The notes under the pieces were generated by a model. It saw only the letters and a list, made by a program, of their open reading frames with translations. It had not been told where the DNA came from and ran no database searches. A stretch of DNA of 64,000 nt from positions 23,059,056-23,123,055 of the forward strand of contig OX940868.1 of NCBI GenBank assembly GCA_954871525.1, in the 5' to 3' direction. This DNA comes from Parietaria judaica. Lineage: Eukaryota; Streptophyta; Magnoliopsida; Rosales; Urticaceae. The position numbers were made by a program, and so were the translations under genes. This document shows positions 24,278 through 35,876 of the stretch, in pieces (position 1 is the stretch's first letter; each line of letters starts with the position of its first letter).

Positions 24278-26577
24278 TTTATTATTATCATTAATCTTTA
24301 ATGTTAAGTACAAGTGATATATATAATATGTTAATTATCATTCATGTCACTATAACAAGAAGAGAATGAAACTTCTGAAAATTCATTTACAGAGAATATT
24401 CAAGAAAACTTTTAAAGACTTATTGAGTTAGAAAACCACATAAAGTCTGATTAATGAGTCAAAATATTTATGAGTTAAAGAAAATAATCAATTAAATCCT
24501 CGAGACAACAGAATAAATCCCAAAGCCTATTTGGTCTAATAAATATTGGTTTTTTATTCCTGAATTCCATTTGCTCGCTCATGTTTAGATTAAGATTTTT
24601 ATGATTATTTTTTTGTGTGTGGAATTTGATGTACAATAATTTTTTAGTAGCTTAGCTTGAGATTCAATTTCCCTTTTCAGCTACTCGACGAAAAATGACG
24701 TCAAGAAATCTATTGAAGATTATAGCTTATGCTAATTAAGCCGATATCTAATCCTTATTATATACATTGGTATCATTAATTAAGTTAACCCAATTAAAAT
24801 AATATTCAATATATAACTATACATTTTGAATGAAGATTTCGAAAACTATATTTTCCAAGTTACAGTTCAAAATACATAATCTTTATCTTAATTTATTTTC
24901 GTACTAATAAATATATTAAAGTACGAAATCTTTATCTTATGATAAAAGAATAACATGAAAAGAAAAAGACATATATATAGCAAATAATTCCTCTTATATA
25001 TTATAAAAAATACCGAAAATAATTATTAAAAAAAATACTACAGAAAATAATATATCATGTCTATTATAATTTATAACTACTAAACCAAACATACATAAAA
25101 GCAATGACTAAATCATTATACAAAATTATGTCTAGTGTGTATATATATATATATATATTATGAATTTGATGAAATGTTAGAGAGTTTGTTGACAAATTAC
25201 TTCTTCGTAATAAAATAATTGCTTGTGAAAATGGAAAAGAGCTCTAGGTTAGGTTGGTGTGGGACCAATGACATTAGACTTTGAGTTTTAAGCACTCTCC
25301 TCTCCATTCCCCATGCCACATCTATATTATATGTACATGTATTATGTACCATAAACCTTAACCAACACAACTCTTTATTGATTCAAGTTATTAAAAATGA
25401 GCGACATAGGCTAACTAAATTTTTTTTACGATAAAAGTATTGAAGTTCACATATTTTTCAGTAGATTGGTAGACCGAATCTATATTTTACTTATTTTTTT
25501 TATTACTATTTGCATTGTTAAGATCAATGACGGAAATAGTCTACAAACTAACAGGAAAGTGGATAAGATCTGCCGATCCGCCAAAAAAAGTGAACTTGTA
25601 ATCCAATTTTTTTTCCGTCTTTTAATTGACTATATACTACCTCATTTTTAAACAACTTAAGTATTTTTGCCGCTAATAAACTTTGATTTTATTATCATCA
25701 GACATCAATCGCTTGAATAAAACAAGGCTTACACACATATGGGTTCTTATTATAGTCCTATGAGCTTTAAATATATATATGAATAGTATGGTACCATATT
25801 CCAAGTACTTTTAGGGTGAAGGGCGCTCTATTTTGACGCTAAGGAAGTAGATTTTGGCCTTTTAAGAGGAAAAATAATAAGCTAAGAAGCGACTTGTGAC
25901 AAAGACTAACAATATTGTTAAGCATTTGTAGGGTTTGTTAATGAATTAACAATGAGATCACACATGCATGGCTTGAACTTGAAGATAGTTTTGGTCTCAC
26001 AAAGAGCTGACACCATTATTTTTTGGGTTGAGCGTTTGTGATTTGATATCCCATTTTTCTATTTAAATATAGCCATCCTCATGTGCTTTGCTGCCACGTA
26101 GGAATTAATGTGTTTTTTCATTTTATATTTAATGATCCACTTAAAGGTATAATTGCTATATCTTTTGATCTTTTCTAATAAAAATAATAGTAATAATAAT
26201 AATGATAATGATAATATTTCCAGATCCATATCATGTGTTCTTGTTTATGGCTAAACCTATAAATTAACCGATGGGAACTTGGAACCTTATGTTTTAGAAA
26301 TATTACGTTTTAAAATGTTTTTTATTCAAATTAAAAAAAGAAAAGAAAAAGAAAATGGGTTTAGATCGGTGAAAATCAATTATATTTATTTCTATATTGA
26401 GTACCAACATATATCAATGATAATCATCAATAAATTAGAGCAATCATCTATTAAAAATGATATTTGATCGAGATGGTGAACAATACGAAAAAAAAAATAC
26501 AGTTTTATAATTTAGCAACTTTAGACTGTAAAATTAAGAAATTGTTATCACGATTATATAACCTTTTTAGTCGCAAC

Positions 26578-27299
26578 TAGAGCTGCACAACACTAAGTCG
26601 CGATCAATCGCGACTTAATCGGCAAAAGTCGCCAAGTTGCGCATCGCGACGCATCGCGGGGAAGGAGATCGCGACGCATCGCGGCGCATCGCGATTTCAA
26701 AGGGTGTTCAAATGCTTTGTTTGCGGCAAAAGTTCAAATATATTTCCAATGTTTAATTTTATTAGTTTTTACCCGAATTTAATTATTTAAAATTATTATT
26801 TAAGTATGTTATTTAATTTAAAATTAATAAATATGATAAAACAAATAAATAAATATGATAAAACAAGATATTAAAAAAAAAAGTTGTGAGGAAATGAGGG
26901 AGGAAGGGGTGGTATTTATAGGGTTTGATGAGAGAGTTGGGTGGGTGAATAATTATTGTGGTGGGTGAATAATTATGAGGAGATAGTGGGTAAAAAAAAA
27001 AAAAATTGAAATTTTAGGGTTGAATTCGAATAAAGTAGGTAAAAATTGTGGTTGGGTAATAAATTTCGGGTGAAAAACATGTTATTATTGCCACAAACAA
27101 AAACACCACACGTATCGATGACGTGGCATCATCTTGGCCGTTGGATAGGAATCTCGGATCACCCCCTCACGCGTCGCGACGCATACCTGGAATCGCGACG
27201 AATCGCGACTTTTGCCGCAAAATCGCGATGCATCGCGATCCCAGGAATTGAGTCGCGACGCATCGCATCGCCACAGGCGATTCCTTTTGTGCAGCTCTA
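26578..27299. mobile_element. hAT-superfamily non-autonomous element, complete
   Basis: A 722-bp unit with perfect 13-bp terminal inverted repeats, tagagctgcacaa at 26578-26590 and its complement at 27287-27299. It is flanked by a perfect 8-bp duplication, gtcgcaac, at 26570-26577 and 27300-27307. Eight-base duplications and dense subterminal repeats are hAT hallmarks. The subterminal zones (26600-26700 and 27170-27290) are crowded with 'tcgcgac', 'gcatcgcga' and their inversions. The core has a TATA-like 'gtatttatagg' near 26911 but no transposase. Confidence 0.88.
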
Positions 27300-27307
27300 G
27301 TCGCAAC

Positions 27308-29440
27308 AAAATTGTGAGTATATATACTAGAGTAATAGTTTTGACTTCATTTAACTTGTATAATTCGTTGACTGGTAAAATAAAATGAACAGCATCCATA
27401 TGAATCAATATTGAATACGAGCTTTCATTTTGTTGTCAGGTTTACAGTGATTAGTAATTATTTAGGTTGTGACAGAATAGCTTGGCAGACCCTAATTAAT
27501 ACACGAAGGAAGCTCTATACATATATATGTTTTCATCTCAATATATAAAAACGCCATTAATTAAGCAATTTCTTACACAACTAGTAATCTAAATTCAACT
27601 ACTTTAGAAACAAAAAAAGAGCTTAAATCGAAATGTATTAAATTGTAAACACAACTATATTATTATATGTGGAGTGGAGTTAAAACTTAAAATAAAGTTC
27701 GCAGTAAAATTGGGAGAATCCGTACCGGAAAGTTAAATCTGTGGTGTACAATGAAACAATTATACTATCATAAGTATTTTTTAAAGTAACAAAAATTAAA
27801 GCCCACCCAAAAAATTACACCACAAGGCCAAACGATTAAAAAGATCACAAAGTCGATCCGGTTCCATCCCAGAAAAAGTAAATTGGACCCGACTCAAAAA
27901 AATGTCAACTTAAGCCTAACCTATAAACTACATCCGCAGATGTACTTAAATCGATTAAGCAAGCAATCGCGCAGTCGCATATTCGTGCAGCCGTGCATTC
28001 GCACAATTACGCAGTCGTGCAATCGCGCAACCGTGCAGCCGTGCAGCAGCGCACTCACACAATCGCATAGTCGTGCAACCGCGCAATCGCATAATCGCGC
28101 AAACAATACCTTAATTGTTCGATTGACAAACAATATATTAATTGCTTGCAAAATTCCCGGCACGCAAGAAATAGAGATTCTAAGGCTCGATCACCGACTT
28201 GCCTTAAAGAGGTTCCGGTACCCGACCTATATCCTAAGTCTTAGGACTTTGTGATAACATGTCGAAAGACTTGGTTCTGGTCCGACGATAAGCAGAGAGT
28301 CTAATCTATAGAATTACAAAGTCCAAATTTCAAGTCCAAGAAAAAATCAACAAACAGTATTGGACCCGCGGTCCAAATCTCGCAACTGAGCCTCTACATT
28401 ATATGTTCTAATTTTCAGCATCAAACACATACCACTTAATTTGTTATATTTTGAAGATTAATCATGGTTGGATCACTTCTATATATTTACTTTTTAACTT
28501 AACAAATATAAAATTATAAGAGATACGTACATATATATATATATATATATATATTTGTCCTTGTAAGCACATATAGCCTAGGTAGCAAAGCAAATGCAAC
28601 TTTGGATATTGTGTTGATCGAAAGGCGCACTAGTGAAGTGATGCACTCATCATTCTCGGTGAAATAACAAGCTATATTTTACATAAAATTATGAATATGA
28701 TCAACGCATAAATAATTGATAATTTGTCCTTATATATACGTATAGATATAGTGCATGCAGACTAATTATTCTTCTTGCTCCCTCTGTTTTCTGGTAATGT
28801 CACTACTTTGTCAGATCATCACTATTCTCTACCTACCTACTATTACTAAATGCCCCATATAATACAACCACTTCTTCCTCCTAGTGATCAATCAACACAA
28901 TTATTGTCACATTTTTGTATCTCCCAAACCAAATAAATTTTGGGAGTTACTACTATGTAACATGTTCAAAGTAATGTACCATTATTTGCCTGCTTGGCCA
29001 TATTAATGCGATCACAATAACAAGTTATTTCACCCTTTATCGCTTTTTTCTAAATATAACAATGCCACTTGACTTCTAAACAACTTGAATATATTATTTA
29101 ATTATATACTACTATTAAGACAAATTAGCAACGAAATTTCCTCGTTACCTTCAGTACATTATAATTTACAAAGAAATTTATGTTGACTAAAATATATCAA
29201 ATGAGATTTTTACTCACACCATCCTATATAATAGGAGTGTTTAGTTTCCCTTATAATAAGTAAACACACGATTACTATCATATCAAGTTTGGTTTATATG
29301 TGTGCTTTAATTAAAGCTATTTAATGATCATTTTTGCTTCCCAATATAACAATTTAACATTTTCCCAATTTATATTTCATCAAGCGAACAAAATATTACA
29401 TATTTAACCAAAATAATTAAAAAAATCAATATACTCTTTA
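27308..29440. other. Intergenic spacer with minisatellite
   Basis: No gene is seen. A minisatellite is listed separately. Around 27710-28400 the sequence is richer in GC than its flanks (tccggttccatcc, gacccgac) and may be an old element, but its ends could not be found. An AT microsatellite lies near 28530-28555. Confidence 0.45.
27966..28101. repeat. Minisatellite with 8-bp period, 17 units
   Basis: 136 bp divides exactly into 17 units of 8 bp. Units include atcgcgca, gtcgcata, ttcgtgca, gccgtgca, ttcgcaca, attacgca and gtcgtgca, and all fit NNCGNNNA-like variants of atcgtgca. The long open frames over it on both strands result from the period and are not genes. Confidence 0.85.
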
Positions 29441-29449
29441 AGAGTGAAC

Positions 29450-30070
29450 AAAATAAACCGGTAACTGAATTTTTTACCGAATACCGATTAAATCGATAAC
29501 AATCAGAACGCAAACTGAATTAAAGCGGTTAAAACTGAATATACCGAAAGAAAACGAAATACCCGGATTATAATAAAATAGGGTTTTTGATTTTGATATA
29601 AAAACCCATACCGCATACCCGTTTATATCGCTTTTATCACTAAAAATAAACTATTGCGAATAATCATGTTTATCGTAATGTCAAAAATATTTTGTTCATG
29701 TTATTCTTTTGTCCAGCGATTATTTTATGACAATACTTGTTTTATAGTATAGTTGTGAATGGTAAGAACTTAGATTTACTTTTACTATACTTTTTTGAGG
29801 TTATTACTTCTTCTTCAATGTTGCAGGGACTTGTAAGAACTAAGAACTATATCAATGTTATAGATATTATTTTGAGACTTTATTATTTTTTGTATAATAA
29901 TTGTAGTGGATCTTAGAAAAAATAAATATGGTATAATAAATCGATATTACCGAAATCGAATACAACGTTAGATGCGATTTTCTTCTTAAAGATAAGACAT
30001 TCGGTTTTCACTATAAAAAAAAAAAATTAAAATACGATATTCGGTCTATTATTTATCAATACTTACACGG
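29450..30070. mobile_element. Possible hAT-like non-autonomous relic
   Basis: The left part is rich in 'accggt', 'taccgaat' and 'aaaacc', and the right part in 'attaccgaaatcg' and 'cattcggtttt', in roughly inverted arrangement around an AT-rich core. This style matches the other subterminal-repeat elements here. Ends and target duplication were not found. Confidence 0.3.
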
Positions 30071-30404
30071 TACACCTTTATTCACCCCAAATTATTCCCT
30101 TGTTATACAAATATTATTATATTACAAGCTTCGAAATCTGTTTCATTGGCATTTAATTACCATTCTGCCACCTTCTTAATTGCCCTCACCTGCTCTCTCT
30201 CTCTCTCTCACGTATATCTCACGTATACTGTATTACAATGTAGTATTGTCGTTGAGATGTATATATATGTATATATATAAAACTCACCATCAATTCCATT
30301 TAATTTATTTTTATTTTCATTTGTTCTCCTTAAATAAATACCCAAACTAAAGCGATTAAACAAAGCCCAATATTTGCAGAAATGAAGCAACGTCGTCGAC
30401 TCTT

Positions 30405-30410
<6 letters not shown>

Positions 30411-30445
<35 letters not shown>
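30411..30445. repeat. (CT)n microsatellite in the ORP2 upstream region
   Basis: About 17 CT dinucleotides lie 113 bp before the ORP2 ATG, probably in the promoter or 5'UTR. Such pyrimidine patches are common near plant transcription starts. Confidence 0.85.
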
Positions 30446-30448
<3 letters not shown>

Positions 30449-30493
30449 CAAGAAAAGTAGAGACCTTGAGTTCTGCAACTTTCCGGTTCGGCA

Positions 30494-30522
30494 ATGTACA
30501 GATGGTGAGTCTTTCAATCTGA
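30494..30522 (+). promoter_or_regulatory. Two short upstream ORFs before ORP2
   Basis: ATG at 30494 opens a 4-codon uORF (MYRW, stop at 30506-30508). An overlapping ATG at 30502 opens a 6-codon uORF ending at 30520-30522. A donor-like 'gtgagt' overlaps them, so a 5'UTR intron could remove them. Both lie in the expected leader. Confidence 0.35.
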
Positions 30523-30557
30523 ATCACGCGAGATTTGATCCACTCCTCCATCCGGAA

Positions 30558-33500
30558 ATGCGAGTCAAGGAGCTTCATCCTCTCTGCTGCATCTCCCTCG
30601 AGAGCGGCGACGCGGCCATCGGAGACCAGTCGCCGGACTCGGTCACGCTCTCCCGGACGCGGAGCTTGCCGGCCAGCCTGGCGGCGGCGTTCCCCGGCGG
30701 ATCCGAGGGCAATGCGGCGGGATCTGAGGCGGCGGTGGCGGGAGCTCTGCAGAAGTGGACCAACTACGGGAAGGGGTGGAGATCGCGGTGGTTCATGCTC
30801 CGGAACGGCGTGCTATCGTACGCCAAGATTCGGCGCACGGAGTGCCTGAGCGGGCTGATCTCGCCGGGCGACGACGTCCGGTTCATCGGAGAAGTGTGGG
30901 GCGATCGCGCGGCGGAGAGGAGCAAGCCGAGGCCGAGGACGGTGGCGATCGTTCATCTCAAGGTAGGTAGATTGGTTTTATTAAACATTAATTAATTATT
31001 ATGATTTCACTGAAATTTACACATAAATATAAATATAAATATTTGATTTTGAGACAGTAGCATAAATAAATAAGTGGTAGTTTATTGTATAGTGTGTCAC
31101 ATCAACAGGTGGGTTTTATTGTGTCACATCACTCGTTTCTTCTCTTCTCCAATTATTAAATAATATTTAATATTTGATGGTGAGCTCGTGTAGTAGTATA
31201 TGTTTGAAGAGAGAGAGAGAGAGTCAGAGTGACGTAAAGCTTTATTCGCTGATCGGACGGTGGGAATCGTGTTTCCGTCGTTTCTTAACGACTTTGTCGT
31301 TTGCAACTTTCAATTATTCATTTCTCAAACCTTTGCCTTCACGTCTCAGTCTCATTTTAAAATGTAAGTATAGTATAAAATATGGTATCCGGCTCTGTTT
31401 TTAAAAATTAGGTAAATAATGTAATTAATGCCTCTGGTTTTTACTTTATAATAGAATTCGGTTTTTTATATTATATTTATTTTTTCGTAAGTTGTAAAAT
31501 TAACCGTCAATTAAAAATATCAACAGTTCTGATTAGAAAAAAAAAAACAAATTCATATTTTTTAAGAATCCAAAACCATAAAATTATAGTAACCAGAACC
31601 ATAGCTTTTTGAATCCGCAAAAATTTGGAGCCATAAAGTTTTGGTTCCGGATTTTTTTCCCTTCTATTGATTTTGCCTTCTGGATTTTAATCGGATTTCC
31701 GGATTTCTGGAAAACGACCCATATAAAAGATCGAATATATTTTTTTTTTAGGTGTGTGGAACACTGTTCCGGAAAGGACATTAATTAATTTCTTTGGCAT
31801 ATTCTTTGAATTGGATATTCTCAAATAAAATGCTAGATCTCGAATGATCATCTTTGAATCACTTGCTTAGTACTAAATATGGTTCGTTTTCTTTTCTGGT
31901 AATAATATATATATATAAACTTGCCGAAAGTCAAAGCTATATTTATATTTATATATCTATCTATCCATAGGGCCGTGTCATAGTTTGATATTCTTTGAAT
32001 CTGGTTAAACCGAGGATCGCAGATCTCGTCGTTCCGGGAGAGCAAGTCCGACGACCGGCGATTCTACATATTCACGGCGACCAAGACGCTCCATCTGAGG
32101 AGCGGCTCGAAGAGGGACCGGGAGGCTTGGATTCAGGCCTTGGTCTCCACCCGCAGCCTCTTCCCGCTGCGATCGCCCAACGACAACCTCAACGACCTAA
32201 CCGTCTCCACCGACAGGCTCAGGCAGCGCTTGGCGGAGGAGGGCGTCAGCGACGCCGTGGCCGGCGAGTGCGAGCAAATCATGCTCTCTGAGTTCTCCCA
32301 CATCCAAACGCAGCTCAAGCTTGTTTGCCAAGACCGCTCCAATCTGCTCCACACCTTGAGACAGTTGGAGGTAAATCAATGGATCATCTTTTTCATTGTT
32401 TTTCCAATTTCATGATAGATTAATCACTTTTGTGTTTGTTTTGGACTATGAATGAAGGCTGCAAATATTGATGCCGAGCCATCGTCTGGGGAATATCAAC
32501 TCACGAAGCACGACTTCTCGAGCATAGGCCGTGGCAAATACAGTGGTGAGATTACAGTGATGAAATTGGAATTCAAATTCGTTTATTTGGTGTTGGGGCA
32601 TGAAGGGTTGTCGTGATCGGATCGATACTTTTCCGGATTGTGCAATTTAGTGTTTCTTGTTCTCAGAGTGCAGTACGACTGAATCGTCGGATGATATCGA
32701 GAAGCAAGAGCTTCAGGAAGAAGCTTCCGATGAAGACGAAGCATCATTTCACGACTCGAAAGACTACTTCTGCGAGCCCACTACTAGCTGTGCCTCTGTA
32801 GAAGAAGTTACGCGTAACATGGATAAGCGTGGGAAACCCGAAAGTCGATCAGTTGGTGTCGACAAAATGCAGAGTCAGAAGGAGCTTACCGCTTCTAAAT
32901 ACCCGCACGTGGAGAGGAGGAAAAAGCTTCCTGATCCGGTGGAGAAGGAGAAAGGAGTGAGTCTGTGGTCGATGATCAAAGACAACGTGGGAAAGGATCT
33001 TACCAGAGTTTGCCTTCCCGTTTACTTCAACGAGCCAATATCGTCCCTTCAAAAATGTTGCGAAGACTTGGAATACTCTTATCTTTTGGATAGAGCATAT
33101 GACCACGGAATAGCCGTAATAATCTTATGCAAATTGTAGTTTTTTATTCATGTTATTTTCTTTTTGGACATATATCCTGAATTTGAATTCCTGCATAACG
33201 ATTTCAGGGCGATAGCCTTCAAAGGGCATTGAATGTTGCTGCATTTGCGGTGTCTGCATATGCTTCCTCTGAAGGTCGGCATTGCAAGCCCTTCAATCCT
33301 TTGTTGGGGGAAACTTACGAGGCTGATTTTCCCGACAAAGGAATCCGATTCTTCTCTGAGAAGGTACTTTTTTCTTTTATTGATTGGGAGATGAATCTAG
33401 CAATAGGCATTCAAAAAGCTAGTAACAGAGCAACACTTTATTTGGATCCGATGTTGAAACAGGTTAGTCACCACCCAACTCTTATTGCATGCCATTGTGA

Positions 33501-35064
33501 AGGTAGAGGATGGAAATTCTGGGCCGATAGCAACCTTCGCACTAAATTCTGGGGCCGCTCGATTCAGCTCGACCCTGTTGGAGTTCTCTCCGTAGAATTT
33601 GATGATGGTGAAGTTTTCCAGTGGAGCAAGGTGCATGGTTGGAAAATAGATTGTGCCTTATTTTTGTTTTGTTTTGTAGATTATGCTGAGATTGAACTTG
33701 ATTATCATAGGTTACGACAACCATTTATAACCTTATACTCGGAAAAGTTTACTGTGACCACCACGGGCTTATGCACATCCGTGGAAACCGTCAGCACTCG
33801 TGCAAGCTCAGGTTTAAAGAGCAGTCACTTCTCGACCGAAACCCTCGCCAGGTTAGTATCCATTAAGTACAGGTGAAGGTTTTACACCCGAAACCAGATC
33901 TAACATTGGAAATCAGAATCCGAAAAAATCAAGTTTTAGCATAGAAACTATGTAGCTGGTTTTTAAACCAATTCCAGTATCGGGTTTTGGTCCGCCATAA
34001 ACTGAAAACCTGTTACTGTAAAGTACTTTAAAGAAATTACAATTTTTCTTTAGGTGTTTGTTTATAATTTTTAAATTAAATATTTTAGTAAAACCGGAAA
34101 ATATGGTTTTCGGAAACCAGATTTTATTAAAACATCTGGTTCCAAATTTGAAAATGTTGAATATAAAAAAGAAAAACCGGAACATGTTACCGTTTTCATC
34201 ATCACAAGTTTCTTCATTTGATTCCGGTATGAAGTTTTACTCACATATGAATCTCCGAACTTCAGGTTAACGGAATTGTCGAAGATGTTGAAGGCAAGAA
34301 GGTTGCAACATTGATCGGGAAGTGGGATGATAGCATGTACTACTACAATGGTATAAGTGCTTCCTCATCGGAAGCTACACTGCTGTGGAAAAGGACGAGG
34401 CCTCCTCTGAATCTAACACGATACAACTTGACTTCGTTCGCTATCACACTGAACGAGCTAACGTCGGGGCTGCAGGTATATACGATACGTAAGATGAGTA
34501 GTATTTCAATACCCCGTCATGCATCTAATCAGTTTGTATAGCTTTGTCTGATTCCGGGTATTTGATCACGGGTTAAGGCGAAGCTTCCACCCACGGATTC
34601 CCGGCTTAGACCCGACCAACGCCATCTTGAGAACGGGGAGTATGAGAAGGCTAATTCAGAGAAGCAGAGATTAGAGAAGAGGCAGAGAATGGTATGTCTT
34701 CTAGATTTATCACTCTCTAATCTAAATTAACCAAGAAAAATCATTAATTAATCCCTAAATGAAGGAAACTATCAAATAGAAAACTACATAGAGTAAAAAT
34801 ATCAATTCACACTAACTTTCTATAATGATAGGAACCAAATAGTGTTCCATTAACGCGTTCAACAATGTTATGTTCATCACGCAGTCGCGTAAACTGCAAG
34901 ATAACGGGTGGAAACCGAGATGGTTCTCTCAAAAAGGAGAAGACGGTCCGTTCCACTACTTGGGCGGTTATTGGGAGGCTCGAGATCGGGGAACATGGGA
35001 CGACTGTCCCGACATTTTTGGCGAATTCAAAGAGGGCGTTGCGGAGCCTCTAGAAGGGTCATGA
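30558..35064 (+). CDS. ORP2A: Oxysterol-binding-protein-related protein (ORP2A type), 10 coding exons
   Basis: A lipid-transfer protein of the OSBP/ORP family with an N-terminal PH domain and a C-terminal sterol/phosphoinositide-binding ORD. Coding exons are 30558-30962, 32023-32370, 32458-32545, 32667-33115, 33208-33363, 33463-33630, 33711-33851, 34266-34475, 34578-34691 and 34885-35064. The total is 2,259 nt, giving 752 aa with every junction in phase. The PH domain covers about 60-165 ([19 protein letters not shown]...). An acidic linker follows ([20 protein letters not shown]). The ORD includes [19 protein letters not shown] and the signature EKVSHHP (481-487, split by intron 5). The tail is [22 protein letters not shown]. 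Intron 5 is 99 nt and stop-free. Introns 1 and 7 contain CCGG-rich transposon-like relics. Arabidopsis ORP2A sits beside LPPbeta, as here. Confidence 0.93.
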
Positions 35065-35876
35065 TATGATTCGGATGCAGGTTTATGCATTTCTTGAATG
35101 AAAGCTCTGATGATTAAGCAGGATCAGAACTTCAGAAGCTTCAAAAGGGTACAAATTCAGAAGCAAACGCCCTGACCAGGAGTTCGAGTGCAGATTACGT
35201 AAATGGCCTTGTTGTGGAATTTAGAGAAAGCATTCATCCTCTAACCCAAAATATTTAATTTTGGTTAGATTATAGTCTAATACATCCAAAGATTATAGTC
35301 ACAACGAGTGAGTGTAAGTCAAGATTCGGCAGTTTGGTTTATGTAATGTAATTTGTTCCACTCCCATTTATTTGTCTGTACCAACTTTTATTTTAAATAA
35401 ATTGTTTATGATATGAACAAATAGCATTCATTCATTCATCTTGTATATTAGATTGGTAAATTATGTGTAATGGGAGAATGCGATTCTAAATTAATTATGC
35501 TTTGGATTTAGTATCTTTGGGACTTCCGCTATCACATTAACCACCGCGAATATGGATCTTTCCGCTCCTCGCTATAGACTTATCGTCAACAGATTGTGCC
35601 GATGTCGGTAATAGTAACTTTATCCGCAATACAACGAATCCATGTATATCTAGACTTGTTCGAGTACAGAAAAAATAAATCCATGTATGAAGGAAATTGC
35701 TGAAAGAACACAGCTAAGTAGAAACGACACTGAATGGAATGAAGCTGAATAAACGACATCATCGAGTAGAAACGACATTGATATGAAATGCAGGAGCGAG
35801 AGTGGATAGTGTCTCACTCTCTCAACCCTCTCTGGTTAAACCCTCTCTCAAAGTTTGGAGCTTGATTTCCGTTTCA
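35065..35876. other. Intergenic between ORP2A and TIC56
   Basis: ORP2 3'UTR and TIC56 promoter. Three 'aacgaca' motifs (near 35720-35775) recur just before TIC56. No gene or clear TATA box is seen. The open frame continues upstream of the TIC56 ATG to 35802, but without an ATG. Confidence 0.5.

Larger units (their letters stand above)
21074..26569. other. Gene-free AT-rich region of 5.5 kb
   Basis: I found no gene. Contents include (TA)n runs at 21315-21356, 22029-22067, about 24250-24280 and about 25140-25160. A short T-tract with a tgcatacatgcac pattern lies near 22530-22600 (possible SINE-like relic). An ordinary low-copy-looking stretch with two CACGTG-type motifs (tcacgtga) lies near 23195-23225. 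No element boundaries could be fixed. Confidence 0.5.

Noticed and set aside
27883..28254. 123-aa ORF rich in Gln, Ser and Arg, and its antisense partner
   Set aside because: Both are products of the 8-bp tandem repeat, which stays open in several frames.
35802..35876. TIC56 start at 35802
   Set aside because: The codon there is GTG; the first in-frame ATG is 35877 and gives the conserved MAGSINFNFF-type N-terminus.
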